From Dendrophyllia cribrosa (lineage: Eukaryota > Cnidaria > Anthozoa > Scleractinia > Dendrophylliidae): a stretch of 64,000 bases of DNA. Position 1 is the first letter of the stretch. Every line of letters starts with the position of its first letter. Of the stretch, positions 24,730-36,905 are shown piece after piece. The notes beneath the pieces are model-generated. The model ran no database searches and was not told where the DNA came from. It saw only the letters and a program-made list of their open reading frames with translations. The position numbers and the translations under genes were made by a program. The stretch spans positions 14,458,754-14,522,753 of the forward strand of contig JAJLRJ010000010.1 of the NCBI GenBank assembly GCA_024195265.1. Reading direction: 5' to 3'.

Positions 24730-24974
24730 AACACGTTCCAAAGTAAGATGGGATATTCTAAAGTTGTACTTTTTGGAAGAAATCCGCATTTTATGGCTAA
24801 AAATTGCCAAACATCGTTCCTACATAAAAAAAATGTCAAAAATTACAGTAATATGGTCATTTTTTTACAAGTAAAATTCACGCATGTCAAATTATAGGCA
24901 AAATTAACTGTTTCATGAAGTAAGTCAATACTTTGTAAAACCTAAACTGAAGGCTTCCATAATTGAATACAAAA

Positions 24975-25410
24975 ACAGCCCGCAGAAATTTCCGAGGCAC
25001 CAAAATCCAAGTCGGGTGGAAATACGACATGGTCCGCAGAACTTTCCGTGGCAATCCGACCGGCTAAAGTGAAGCAACATATATTTTAAGGTCTTTCGGC
25101 CCGCAGAATCTTCTGCGGCCGCCCGACTTGTTTAAATGAAGGAAACAACTTGTTAAAGGCTTTTTAATTAGGCCCGCAGAAATTTCTGAGGCCATCCGAC
25201 CAGTTGAAATGAAGTAATATATTGGTGGGGCTTTTTAGGCCCACAGAAATTTCTGGGGCCATTCGACAAAGTGAAATGAAGTAATATATTGGTAAGGCTT
25301 TTGGGCCCGCAGAAATTTCTGGGGCCATCCGTCAAAGTGAAATGAAGTAATATATTGGTAAGGCTTTTAAGGCCCGCAGCAATTTCTTGGCCCATCCGAC
25401 CAGTTGAAAT
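24975..25410. repeat. Palindrome array GGCCCGCAGAAATTTCTG, left
   Basis: Seven modules of a 20-26-bp palindrome (GGCCCGCAGAAATTTCTGGG and variants), most spaced about 70-75 bp and separated by a repeated spacer containing aatgaagtaatatattggt. Each module can form a stem capped at AAATTT. Confidence 0.85.
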
Positions 25411-27490
25411 GAAGGACTATAACGCGTTCCAAACTAAAATGTGTTTTCCAAAATTCCAATTTTTGGTCAAGAAATGCGCATTCCGTACGAAAAAAAAAAA
25501 TAGAAATTTCGTTGATTAATAGGAAGCCCCAACTGCAAGCAACATTTATGTCGAGCAAATCCTGTTAATATGTCTAAATTGAGGTCTTAAACGTTTTTTG
25601 CAAATACTTAAATTTATTTTGAGCAACATTTTACACTAAAAATACACAGATAAAAATTACGGGTTTTTTTGGAGACCAATTTTAACTAGTAAAATTGCAG
25701 TTTAAAACTAAGCAGACTTGATTAACAAATAGGTCTCAAAATTGCATTACTACTTCACTAGAATTAATCTGCACAGAGGGAGGCAGAAATTTTGCATGTT
25801 GATCATCTAGTGAAATTCTGTTATGACTGCGCCCTATCTGAGTGACATATTTATAAAAGTAACTGTGCTCAGGGCTGTCATTTAAGAAGCCAGCAGCCGG
25901 CTTTTATGGCCGGCAACAAAAAGTTAAACCATCACTATTCCCACAACAGGAAGAACAACAGGCCTGTGTTTCTTTCTGTACTACTAAGATGTATAGCTCT
26001 CCTCAGTTCCTATATTTTCCTAGAAAGAAAAAAAATAAAAGAAAGTATGAGAACATGTACAGCATACATCTTGCAATGTTAAAGTTTTATACTTACTTTA
26101 CATGTAAGTAACACTTATTTATGACAAAATTATTTGAGAGAGGTGTTTTATACAACAGTTCCAGCTGGTCACAGGTTCACTGATTTACCCAATATTTAAA
26201 AAAAAAAAACAAGCAATTGTAACTTAAAGTTAAACCTTGTGTCAGTGTATAAGTGACTGTCCTTTTGCCTGTACTACATTTACTAGCAGTGAAGGTTTTA
26301 TTTAAATGAAATTTGATTAATAGATTCATAATAAAACACACACACACACCGGCACGCACACACAATTTTCCTTATTTAATACAGCTTGGTGAAGAGTTTG
26401 AACAGTCGCGACGTATTACAACTCTTGTTCTTATTTTATCCGGGCTTTTACGAACGCTAAAGCGGGATTCACATGGTACAACTGTACAATATTTGTTTCA
26501 ACGTTTCCTTCCATCCAGTCCAAACAAACCCAAGACAAATACTCGTGTCAGTCATATTTTAAAAGCTTTATACATACCAGCGGCTGTTCGATTAATCTGC
26601 CTAGCCATTTCCAATTTCCCGCTTCCATTGTCCTTGTTCAGCTTGTTTTCTCATTGTGACTGGCTGTTTCCACAACTGATCGAACCGGACAAATTGTAAG
26701 CTCGCGATATACTCAACTTCAAGGAAAATGGCGGGCAAATCAGTAACGATCTGTTTTCAAAACTGATGAATGACGCTTTGTAATCAGAGACAAAATTTTC
26801 AACCATCTTGACCACAAACGAATAAAGTGTCACTTAACGTGTGTCACAAAATGTTCTGTGATCATAATAATTTCCCCCCCCCCCCCCCCCCCCTAAAACT
26901 AAACAAAAACACGATATTACAGTTTCGTTCCGACATAAAAGCGTAGATTTGAGATAATTCAAACAGCTAGAATAGTAAATGAATACGTTCCAGCGTTTTA
27001 ACATTTTTTTGGAAGATGCGTGACCTTTCATGGGTCTTTCATCGATAGCGTAGCTACTAGCTATTGTAGCTATTGTATGCTTGCTCACTCGTGACCCGCA
27101 CCCGCAAACATTCAAACCCGTCAAAACCGGTGAGATGAACCGCGCGTTCGACCAATTCTTCTGTGACCGTCTTCGATTGTTTGAAATATATACCGGCTTT
27201 GGAAATATGATGGACCACTCCGTTCGATTAGTCGGGATTAGTTCTGTGAAAAACCTGTTTAGTTCAATTTGCCGCGACTATATAATATCGCTGGGAACGG
27301 TGGGAATGGTTGGATATTCTTCTTCATCACCAACAGAACTGTGAAAATATGTACATGTACCATGCCAAAGGCCGCGTCTGTGTTCATATTCCAGGTAAGC
27401 TTCATAGCGCTGTATTCAATTTAACACAATGTCTGTCAAGGCTCGAGAAATTTTTGCTTCGGTAATTTAGACATCGAATTTAGAGTTATT
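25411..27490. other. Interior of the AGGT-flanked transposon, left part
   Basis: It contains a CA microsatellite (26336-26364) and a C-run near 26874-26893. Open frames here lack domains. Nothing coding is supported. Confidence 0.4.
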
Positions 27491-28137
27491 TAGGGCGCGA
27501 TCCATTCGACCAAAAAATCTGAAATTTGAATTTCCGAAATAATTTTCATATGTAGAATGGAACGGTATTTTCCACTTGAATGAACCGATCTCGTTTCTTT
27601 AACAGGCGATGTTGTTGAGACTTGTTGTAATTTTTCCATAGCACCTATTGAAACAGTAAGTTTATTTTCATCATAAGAACACGAGCTCAATTCCACAAAC
27701 AAGAAATATTCACAACTGGCGGGAATTCATATGCAAAAAATTCTGTGCATTGTACAAGCGTATTGCTCAAGTTCATTCAGCTTTGTTTTCAACGTATCAA
27801 CGGCATGCATGCAGGTTCGATATTTCCTGAATCATCGACAAAAATATCGAAGAAAGAATTCAAAACCGTCAAACGTGAAGAAACAGACTGCGACGATAAT
27901 AAAAATCTCGTTGCATCGCCATATTGTACTGAGCTTTTCACAAGGCAACAACCACGGCTGAATTGTCGCACCGAGTAGAAATGCCAAATGGAACAGAAAA
28001 TTTCCAGAAATTTAAAACAGGACAACCTTGAGAGGTTGACCAAAATCAGTTTCCGAAACGAATTTTTCGAAAATTTGTGTTCCATTCGATTTTGTACCGG
28101 AATTTCCGGAAATTTTGGTCGAATGGATCGCGCCCTA
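27491..28137. mobile_element. Nested TIR element with TATT target duplication
   Basis: The ends are TAGGGCGCGATCCATTCGAC and its inverse. TATT is present on both sides (27487-27490 and 28138-28141). The arms continue inward for some tens of bases with interruptions around the motif TTTCCGAAA. No gene is seen. Confidence 0.75.
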
Positions 28138-29358
28138 TATTATAACCCAAAGAATCGTTTTTTTGGTTTTATGTATACATATCTGAAAATAACATTTACA
28201 GATTTCTAGGATCTATAGTTTTACTATAAATTTAAATCCAACTATAAATTGAGTCTATGCCATCATACCGTTAAGGGGCACATTCATTTTTTTATTAACG
28301 CGACGCCGTTGGAGAGAAACTTGAGTGTAGGAATGTGCGACCAAAAATAGCTTACTCGTTGATAATCGGGAGCGTTACTTAATAAAATAAATGCATTTGG
28401 CTTCCCTTGCGTTCGTGCATATTACAAGGTATACCGGTTAACATCTCGCCGAAGGCAGACCTCATTTAGTCACCGCCCTGTGGTCTGACCTCACTTCATT
28501 TACTGTAGGTTAAGAGCTTGCTTACAGTTCAAATTGTATGTCGAAATCTATACAGCGTTTGCGGTGCATGAAGTTTCCTCCTGAGATATTTTAACTAAGA
28601 ACTTGTAGCCCCGAAAACTTTGCAATGTTTAGCAGTGTTGTCGTCCATCCGTTCCTTGTGGCACATTCCACTGATCACAGCTGGAAGGTTTAATAACAGC
28701 ACAAACTTGTTCCTTGTGGCTAAACCAAAGGCAACAGTGGCCGACGACATCACCGGAACTTAGCACAGCCGTAAAAAGCCTGTCGAGTTGTATGGCGACC
28801 GCATCAAGCAATTTGCAAAACCCAAAACATGGGTGTTGGATACGTGTAGTGGATGTGCTACGTGCGAACAATATTTAACAACACTGACGAAAGAAAAAAA
28901 TGAAAGAACGACCGTCGATGACATTCAATAGTAGGCCTACAGTCTGCACGAACACTGGTTATCAGTAAAAGAAAGGTTATTTTGAATAACAAGACATCTA
29001 ATGGTTATTCGTGTCTGTTTTGCTTAGGAACAACTGCTTGTGCCTCCTTCAAAACAGGCTTGGACTGTATGGTAATTGAAAGAAGCACTAACAAGTGCCG
29101 ATTAATCCGGAGAAGGCTGAACCTCCTGACCGAGGACTCTTCCTGGGAAAAACAATCGCTGTCATCGAATAAGACACTTCAGGCTATTGCTCTCGGTTGA
29201 CTCCGTATGCATTGTAGTTATAACCGTTACACATGATTTTGTTCTTCTCCTCATTGTCACAAATGAGTTTCAACTATAGAGCCATGGGTTTGAATAGATA
29301 CCTGTCTCCAAATTGCTCTTAAATTTACTTGAATTTACTTCGAAATGAGCTGTGTATA
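28138..29358. other. Interior of the AGGT-flanked transposon, right part
   Basis: No supported gene. One frame at about 28982-29200 has several cysteines spaced a little like a PAN/apple domain (FCLGTTAC...NKCRLI) but no splice or start context, so I leave it uncalled. Confidence 0.35.
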
Positions 29359-29635
29359 TGGTCCCCAGAAATTTCTGCGACCGCAAATTGCTCTTTACAA
29401 TCAATCGCCCGCAGAAATTTCTGCGGACCAAACTGAACTTCGCAGGCTACGTCAGCAATGTATGGCCCCCAGAAATTTATGCGGCCCTAAAGTGCTCTTT
29501 ACATTCAATCGCGTATTTGCTGTTAATGCAATTTTTGGCCCCCAGAAATTTCTACGACCCTCTTTTTCTTCTCTTGGTTGCAAAAAGGGGCACTTGGATC
29601 TTATGGCCCCCAAAAATTTTTGAGGCCATTCAGTT
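29359..29635. repeat. Palindrome array GGCCCCCAGAAATTTCTGCG, right
   Basis: Five modules of the same AGAAATTTCT-centred palindrome as at 24975-25410, placed at the opposite end of the transposon (for example CGCCCGCAGAAATTTCTGCG). The mirror placement suggests that the modules are subterminal binding sites of the transposon. Confidence 0.8.
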
Positions 29636-30100
29636 TGGCAAGATTTATACAGATTAAAGGTGTATTTTTTAGAGTAGTTAAGGGCTTATTTTTACTCGGC
29701 AAAATATGAAGGATTTTTGTAGTATCTTGCAGTCGAAAAAATCGTTGTGGAAACATTTTGAAAAATTAAGGTTTTATTTGCCTGTTCTGACTAGAGCAAT
29801 TTTGTCAAGTTTGAGTAGTTATTACCAGTTTTTTGCAGAAGACATAAAAGCCATGTTTTTTTGGCAGAAATCGACCTAGAAGACATAATTCGTGACATGC
29901 AGTTATTTTTCTATTTTACGAACAAAATCGCCTTTTTTCTTCATATTCTTCAGAGAAAAAAATGGACTTGTCAGAAATTTAAAAGAAATGGTCATATCTT
30001 TCCATTTTGTGTGATAAAAATTGGAAAGAAATCACAGATAAAGGCCATATTTTTCCAAAATCGCAACTTTAGAATATCCCATCTTACTTTGGAACGTGTT

Positions 30101-30273
30101 AGGTGTATTCTTGAACAATTTCAATTGGCTCGGTGCCTATGTTGAAGTTGATGTCAACGGATTTCCTTGGGCGTTTTTGGAATATCATTATTTTTGTTTT
30201 CTTGGTATTGACTTTTAGCATCCATGTTTTACAATTTGAAGAGAGAGCGTTTAAACAGTTTTGTAATCCTGTT

Positions 30274-30275
<2 letters not shown>
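30101..30275 (-). pseudogene. LINE reverse-transcriptase palm segment
   Basis: The reverse strand reads a typical end of the RT palm (motifs D/E region: LQNCLNALSSNCKTWMLKVN, then KKTKIMIF) and stops abruptly at the AGGT duplication. The next LINE residues are found at 24729, beyond the inserted transposon. The 5' side ends in a TAG microsatellite at 30275, so the LINE is 5'-truncated there. Confidence 0.75.
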
Positions 30276-30310
<35 letters not shown>

Positions 30311-30311
30311 C
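30275..30311. repeat. TAG trinucleotide microsatellite
   Basis: About a dozen TAG units at the truncated 5' edge of the minus-strand LINE. Confidence 0.9.
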
Positions 30312-31962
30312 TTTCAGGTATGCAGGTTCTCTAATCGTTCTTTTAGGACACGGTGAGACGGTGTTTGCTGTTCTTTGGTTTGCTGGTTGGGTCTTTCGGG
30401 TCCTTGTTCATGGTCAAAGTCGGTTCTTAGTCGGGAGTCTGTTCTGGAAAGCTCTGTGGGGCAGACTGTTCTCTGAGGTCCACCCTGTTTCGTCGGTAGG
30501 TTTCATTCTCAGACTGGACCTGAAGATCGTTCAGCGTGTCGTTTAGTAACCGCAGTCCTTTCCCCATGCTTTCTGTCCGAGTTTCGGCCTCATTCTCGCT
30601 TCATCGCTCTAAGGAGGAAACGTCTCGAGTCTCCTTGTTGTAGTACTTGGCTTATCGTGCCAGTTTTGCCTGGGCTTTCTTCTTTTACTGCTTCGGTGCG
30701 CATTGACTGCGGCTCTAGTAGCTATTTGTTTTTCGAGGGTTGTGTCTTACGATTATTAGTATTTACAACGTCAAACTAGCAACCTCTGGGCAGAGCTGTT
30801 TCCCATTAATTCAGTGGGAGTGTTTTTTTGTGCCAGTAGCAGTAGCAGTAGCAAGCAGTGCAAGGTAGATGTCTCCTTTGGATTCTTTGACCTCGTACAG
30901 GAGGCGTTTTGCATCTTTTAACAATGCTTCTGCTTTGCCGATCGTCTGTTGATGCCCATATCTCCGGTCGATGCTCAAAACCCCATTCGTTAGCAATGAA
31001 GACTGCTCGACAGAGTAGCACGAGTTCGGAGAAGATTTTATCCGATGAAAGTAAGTTGAATGAGATAAATTTGTATGGCAGCGATGTTGTTGAATCATCG
31101 GAACCTTCTGTGGATAGTGCGACTCGTCTTTAATGTTTTGAACCTTACCGAGTTCGGCGAAATGTTCAAGAAGAAGAAGGCCCGAGCGGCGAAGAACAAA
31201 GTGAGAACGAGACGAATCGTCTTAGCAACACAGATTGGTAAATGTTTCATTTGTAATTTATTTGATTTTCTAAAAGTGCGTGCCTTTCTTTGACACTAAA
31301 ATTAATCAAAGGGCTCTTAAAGCCATCTCGTTAATGCGTTAGAACGTGAGGTTAATAAAAAAAAATAGAAGAATTGATAGTGAATATGGTAAAGATGCCG
31401 TTGTAGCGCACCTTTACAATAAGTCTACTCAAAATACGTACATGAAAGCATCACATGATGCAAATCAGCCAATAGAAATGTATGTTCGCGAAATGGGCGT
31501 AGTTTTATTTTAGTAGCCATTTGGGGTATTAAAAACAGGAAATCACTAATTTTCGATTACAAAGTTTACATTTTCACGCTAGTGACTAAAATGGGGTCTA
31601 TAATTTGGTTATACAATAGACGTGTCGTGTTTAGAAAATGTTATAGGCTGGGCCTTATCATTATTTTTTTTTTTTGCAAAAGGAGGGGAACCCGTGCCCC
31701 TCTGCTAACAACTTTTCTGTACAGCATTAGGGGATCTGTTCTTATCAGTGCTCCACTTTTTCAAGGCCAAAAGCCAGAATAATCCTCAACTTCGACGACT
31801 AAGGAGAGCTTTTTTTCACAAGATTTGGTGCTGTTTTTTCACCACAAGCAAGAAAGCGTGTGGTAACCATCTGTCTTCGCTTTCAGTGGTGAGTGCGTGC
31901 TTTTCAATTTTGTGGTTTTGGTTTTGGTCTCGCGAGTTTTCTCGCCCTCGCGTTACGTGGAG
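30312..31962. other. Unassigned stretch upstream of LINE 2
   Basis: Overlapping short open frames (about 30900-31290) include a basic KKKKARAAKNKVRTRR segment followed by GTAAAT, which could be a donor. I cannot connect it to any family. It may be the 5' untranslated region of the plus-strand LINE that follows or part of another decayed element. Confidence 0.3.
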
Positions 31963-32430
31963 ATGGCCGCGCGTCCCGCGCACCAGCCGTTCGCCCACAC
32001 TAGAACTGTCCGCTTGATAGCGCAGGAAAACCTGGCTCTTGATTCGCTCAGTATAGCGCAGTCGTTACCGGACTTTAAGGAGAAATCGTTGGGGTTGTAC
32101 CCCTTTTACGGAGGAAAGTGCTTCGATATCACCCTCCGATCTACAGACTCGGCCACGCGGTTGGCGGCATCGGGCTTTGACTACGAAAGCCGCGTTATCC
32201 CTTTACGCCTTTAAGGCAAAAGCACCACACGACTACACGTGTCATGCGTTGAATTCCCCGATGAAAACCTGCTACAACTCCTGGAACAATACGGCGACCT
32301 CAAAACGCGAGCAGTCCGCCGGCTTTGCTTCAAAGCCCCGGGCTACGAGCACATCGAGAACGGTATCCGCACGCAACTTAGTCACTCAAGAGCTCGATTT
32401 TTTTTTTTAAGTACACGGGCCAGCTAGCCA
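31963..32430 (+). pseudogene. LINE ORF1-like fragment
   Basis: From an ATG at 31963 the frame codes for a nucleic-acid-binding ORF1-like protein. The segments SLGLYPFYGGKCFDITLRS and, in another frame, VEFPDENLLQLLEQYGDLKT resemble ORF1 proteins of Tx1/L1-type LINEs in aquatic animals. A frameshift lies close to 32214, and homopolymer T follows at about 32398. A C-run (32601-32628) and a half MITE (32641-32724) separate it from the RT piece. It is inactive. Confidence 0.5.
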
Positions 32431-32640
32431 ATACTATGCTACCGGTGCCAGTGTCTTCCGAGCAGGTTGTTAAAGACTGCCCCAGAGTCTCTGAGACTGC
32501 CCGAAAACGAACGCCGTGAGGCGAACCACGAGGCTCCAGCGCCCGGGGGAACACCCACCAGAGGCCCCCCGGCCCCCACTATCGCAACCAGCAACGACAC
32601 CCCCCCCCCCCCCCCCCCCCCCCCCCCCTTGTAACCAAAA

Positions 32641-32724
32641 TAGGCCATTTGCACAATGGCGTCATTTGACTACAACTACCAGAATTCATTTAGTTTTTCC
32701 TTTCTTATTTAAATTTTGTAATCC
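32641..32724. mobile_element. Foldback MITE, family A, half copy
   Basis: The left half of the MITE at 1299-1487 (TAGGCCATTTGCACAATGGC through AATTTTGTAATCC), ending exactly where LINE ORF2 sequence starts. The right arm is missing. It follows a run of about 28 C. Confidence 0.75.
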
Positions 32725-33620
32725 AAGGAGCCATCATTCGTAGTAAAGAACAGTGGATAGAGCTGGGGGAAAAACAGACCAAGTATTTCTACCAGCTTGA
32801 AAATCAGCGACAGACACGCGACTAAATTACAGAGTTACGTGCCAGCAATTCAACCGTGACTTCCAATAAAAATATTCTTCGCGAATGTCGCGATTTTTAT
32901 CGTAACCTCTATTCGGCTGAACAAGTTTATTTATCTAGCCAAGACTGGGTTTTAGTCCAACTGGATAAAACTCTGGCATCCGAAGACCACGAGAAATGCG
33001 AAGGTGACCTCACACTTTTCGAGTGTCAAGAGGCCGGGAGGCGGATTTCCGGTTGAATTTAATCGTCGCTTCTGCAGTAGATCAGACATGCTAAATTACT
33101 CTTTAACACGGATCACTCTCTGACACACAACGTCAAGGAATTATCCGCCTGCTTTACAAGAAGGACGACAAGTTAGACTTGAAAAACTGGCAACCAATTT
33201 GTCTGTTAAACACAGATTATAAAATTTGTACTAAAGTACTAGCCAACCGACTACGTAAGGTTATACCGCTTATTTAAGCGAAGATCAAACATGCGGGATT
33301 CCTTACCGCAGTATTTTTGAAAACCTTTTTCTGATCTGGGATACAATCGACTATGTAAACCATAAACAGCTTTCGGCCGCTGTTATTAGCCTGGATCAGG
33401 AAAAGGCTTTCGACCGGGTTATTCACGGCTTTTTGCAACCCGTTTTAGAGCGCTTTAATTTCGGCCAAAATTTCCAGCGCAGGGTAAACATTGTTTACAC
33501 GTTATAAACAATGGATGGCTCTCGTCGGCCTTTTCGCTCGAACGGGGAGTTCGACAAGGTTGTCCGTTGTTGCATTATTATTCAGTATTATTTTATTTTG
33601 TATTAAATTTTCCACCGCAG
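32725..33620 (+). pseudogene. LINE ORF2 fragment, RT N-terminal to palm
   Basis: The plus strand reads the region before and at the start of a LINE reverse transcriptase: WIELGEKQTKYFYQLE (the usual step before RT), FYRNLYS, then WQPICLLN-like and KVLANRLRKVIP blocks, the latter with several stops and frameshifts. It is heavily decayed. Together with 31963-32430 it is one Tx1/L1-like LINE copy, broken by a C-run and a MITE. Confidence 0.65.
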
Positions 33621-35726
33621 AAAAACATTACTTGTTTTAATGATGTATATCGGCTTAACAGGAACTTTTTAACAGTGAACCTATAGAAATCTCCAGTCAG
33701 GAAGTAAAATTGCAGTTTAATACCGATGCCTTGGATTTCATTTATACTTGACCAGAAATCCGCAAACATTTCCTCCCAGCAGTAATTTTAGCTGTCTCGA
33801 CCCGCAAAAATTTCCTCCCGCAAAACAAATTCAGTCGGGCAATCCGCAAAATTTTCCTTCCGCAAAAATTTGCTCGTGCACGGTAGCTAAAAAAAAACTA
33901 TGACGTATTTCCCATAGTATTGCATAATCAAACCGTAATAGCAATGATTCAGTATTCCAAAATAGAACAAACCCAAAGATCATGCTATTTTGCTCTGCCA
34001 TATCGCTCATCAGTAAAACACAAACTTTTAACTTCCTTAAAACGTCTCCATTCGTAAAAATACACCGTGAAATTCTCAAACTGCGTTTCCCAAGGAAACG
34101 CATTTGACCTATTTTTACCCTTCTAAAGCAGCTTTAATGGCTTTACGACAAATGATTGAAAATTTGAAACATTGATATTTCTCGATAGGTAACGTGAGAT
34201 ATCGAAACTTAATAAGAACTTTAATACCTTTGCGGTGACGTAATGTGAGATATGACAAGTTCATGACAAGTTTTGACATCCCAATACCCTAGGGAAATTA
34301 ACAATAGGTCCGGGGGTGCTCCTCAAAAATTTTAGTGGCGGTATGTGACGCCCTTCTTGAAATCCTAGCCGGTTTAACCAACCTTATTCTCAATACCCTA
34401 ATAGCTTCTATAAAGAAGAAAGAAGTAACCCCCCCGGACAAAAGTTAACAATGGCCTTTTGTTAACAACATTTGTCCCTTTTTGTATTCATTCCTAAATC
34501 TCGTTCATGCGCATGCGCATTAACGAGATAAAAAGGAAGGTCGAATGCGAGTCCTCGTCGTTTGTTTGTTTCTTTTCTTTTTTGTATTTTGCGTGCGAAT
34601 GTGGCATGCATGTGCTAAACTATGCCATTTTGCCGACGGCTTATGAAAGTGTTTGCTGTACTCAAATCGGCCAAGTCTAGCAAAAGTCGAGGATCATGGG
34701 CATGATTTCAGTCCACATGCCTGGATGTTTGGGTTCTCAAAACAGCGTATTACGCATTTAGGCAAGAACACGGTTTACTTCTAAACGTGTCATGTTACAA
34801 TTGTTATAATTGATGTACACTAGTGCTACATCAAATAAAGTACGTGGAATAGTTTTCCAGTGGGTCATTTGTATCCTGTAGGAACTTTCGATACATCGCC
34901 AATCGGCCACTTGTGCGTTAGTATCTTGGCAGGAACGCGAGAGTAGCGCTCCCTTCCTGTGCAATGTCGCAGCTTTAACTGCGTCTGTTACGGCGGAGAC
35001 AGAACTAGGACGAACTACTGGCCTTCATTAACTGAGAAAGAAAGTCAGAATATGATTTTTAAGGAAAGGAAAATGACTGCCGTTTTATTCTTTAACGTCC
35101 TTCTGATACACTTATTGCCGGTTTACCCTAGACACCACTTGCTTGTGAAGAGCTCTACTCTTTCATGACCTTTTTCCATCACTGGTTGCTTGCAATTTTG
35201 ATTCCTGATCGCTTTCCATAGTCAGCTTATTAAGTGCTTCTCGCAATTCTTTTGGTTGCTGCGGCTAAATCGTCTGCACAGAACCATCAATCAACTGATT
35301 TCTTGTCTTTTTAATGCCCATTTAAACTTTAAAATCGTCCTCGAAGCACTCAGGAGTAAAATGAGCCCCACAAATTATTGAGTGTTCGGTGGGTTGTAAA
35401 AAGTCTACTCGTTTGATTTGCACTAATTTAAGCTATTGTCGCCTTAAATTCTCGTCTTTTGGAAAAAAAAGATGTCCTGTTTTGCTTGAGTTTTCACGAA
35501 ACTGAACGACACAACAATTTCTCATTATGGAATTAATGAACATGTTTACATAAAACTATTTACACACTATTTTCGTGTAAGGTCGTAAAGGAAAGCTTTT
35601 CACTTCCGATAGGTATAGATTCCTCTCGTGACGTCACGGGAAAGATGGCGGCTCTTTCGAATTTTCAAACGGCATTTTCGGCGTCAAAATGCGCTCACAT
35701 AAAAAAATACGGATTTGTAATATCTT
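33621..35726. other. Gene-free stretch
   Basis: It contains words CCGCAAAAATTTCCTCCCGC (33780-33870), distantly like the palindrome modules at 25 kb and 29 kb, and short hairpins (TTAACAATGGCCTTTTGTTAA near 34445; ATGCGCATGCGCAT near 34507). No coding region is supported. Confidence 0.4.
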
Positions 35727-35730
35727 TTAA

Positions 35731-36901
35731 AGGACCCTAGTCAGCTACACCTTTGTTTTTGTTTACATGCGGGAGTTTCGGTATTATATTACACGTGGCG
35801 CGTGACCAAAAGTAAGGAAATCGTCGCGAAAGGTCAGAGGCGAGATATTTATAAAAATATCGTTATAAAAGGTGACAGGCCTAGGAAATATCCTGCTTGT
35901 CACGAAAAAAGCATTTCAGCCCGGCTTTAGAATAGAGTTACCCCAAGTACGTGTCTGAGAGTTTGTTTTTCGTTTTATAGATCAAAATTAAGATATAACA
36001 GGACCGTTGTTCTCAATGTTGCCGATTCTTTGATCTTAGGAAAGTCTCTGATACTGACAGGAGATATTTACGCTTTCCAGAGCCGTTTACTATAAGAATA
36101 TTTAGTTATGCCATCGCTGTTTGCTAGTTCTCGGCATAACAATATTGCTTCTTTAGCGCATAGTTTGCAAGATCAGTAGTAGTCGCTGAATGCTAGGATC
36201 ACTGAGTTAATTTCTCAGTCCGTGATTCTGTGTGAGCGCAAGTCTGCGGTTAGCATGGCTTTCGAGATAGAGTTTCTTCATCAATGATTCCATAGAATAA
36301 TGGCATATTACAATTTTTTTCGACTCCTCAGAGTTTATTCTGCGTTTAAGTTGCGTGTCTCGGAGCTAGGCTGTACTTTCGTTGTTAAACGTATGGCGTT
36401 ATTGCATCCATCATGAAATCAGTTTGTGAAATGAATCTCCAGCATGTTTACTGTTTCATAATTCTCACGGCCGGATGCAACTGTTGTACATTCTTTAACC
36501 AACAACAATTCGGCGAACTGGCTATGGTTTAGCCGTACGATTCCAACCTCACTTTTGCTCGTAATCCAAAGGTGGAAAGTCGATTCGCGAAAAATAATTT
36601 TCTTTGCATTTCCTGGCGCCTTCAGCCGTCCACGCTTGGGAAACCGTGAGGCCATAAGACCATTGACTTTGGATGTCAAAACCTTGTCCATCGGTAGCGC
36701 AAAACTACGAAAAAATCATTCAAACTGATAGACTAATAATTCAAAAAAGCTACGATAACAGTTACAGACTTTCATTTACACAACTTGGGACGATGCAGTA
36801 AGATTCCGATTCACTATGCAATGTTCAGTAATTTTGATGGCATCGAAAATGGCGGATTTCACCGTTTGAGCGCGCAGTGCATTTTGGATGACTAGGGTCC
36901 T
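35731..36901. mobile_element. TTAA-flanked transposon, 1.17 kb
   Basis: The ends AGGACCCTAGTCA and TGACTAGGGTCCT form short inverted repeats and are flanked by TTAA on both sides (35727-35730 and 36902-36905). TTAA targets are used by piggyBac and Kolobok families; which of these applies is not resolved. A 90-codon minus-strand frame (36419-36691) has no domain I recognise. The element contains two ATGGCGG-type words. Confidence 0.65.
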
Positions 36902-36905
36902 TTAA

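Larger units (their letters stand above)
24730..30100. mobile_element. 5.37-kb TIR transposon with AGGT target duplication
   Basis: The left end AACACGTTCCAAAGTAAGAT and right end ATCTTACTTTGGAACGTGTT are perfect inverted repeats over about 37 bp. AGGT flanks both sides (24726-24729 and 30101-30104). Removing the insertion leaves one continuous LINE frame, which independently confirms both borders. Arrays of AGAAATTTCT-centred palindromes lie near both ends in mirror positions. No transposase is recognised, so it is non-autonomous or decayed. A 4-bp target would fit Sola-like families, which is only a guess. A 647-bp element (27491-28137) is nested inside. Confidence 0.8.

Noticed and set aside
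24730..24810. N-terminal 27 residues of the 23683-24810 open frame as LINE protein
   Set aside because: This part is the TIR of the inserted transposon read through by chance; the LINE resumes at the AGGT duplication.
26313..26699. 128-codon open frame after a CA repeat
   Set aside because: It starts next to a microsatellite, has no domain, and lies inside a non-coding transposon.
28982..29200. Cysteine-rich frame resembling a PAN/apple domain
   Set aside because: Cysteine spacing is only loosely similar and the segment lies inside a transposon with no splice signals I trust.
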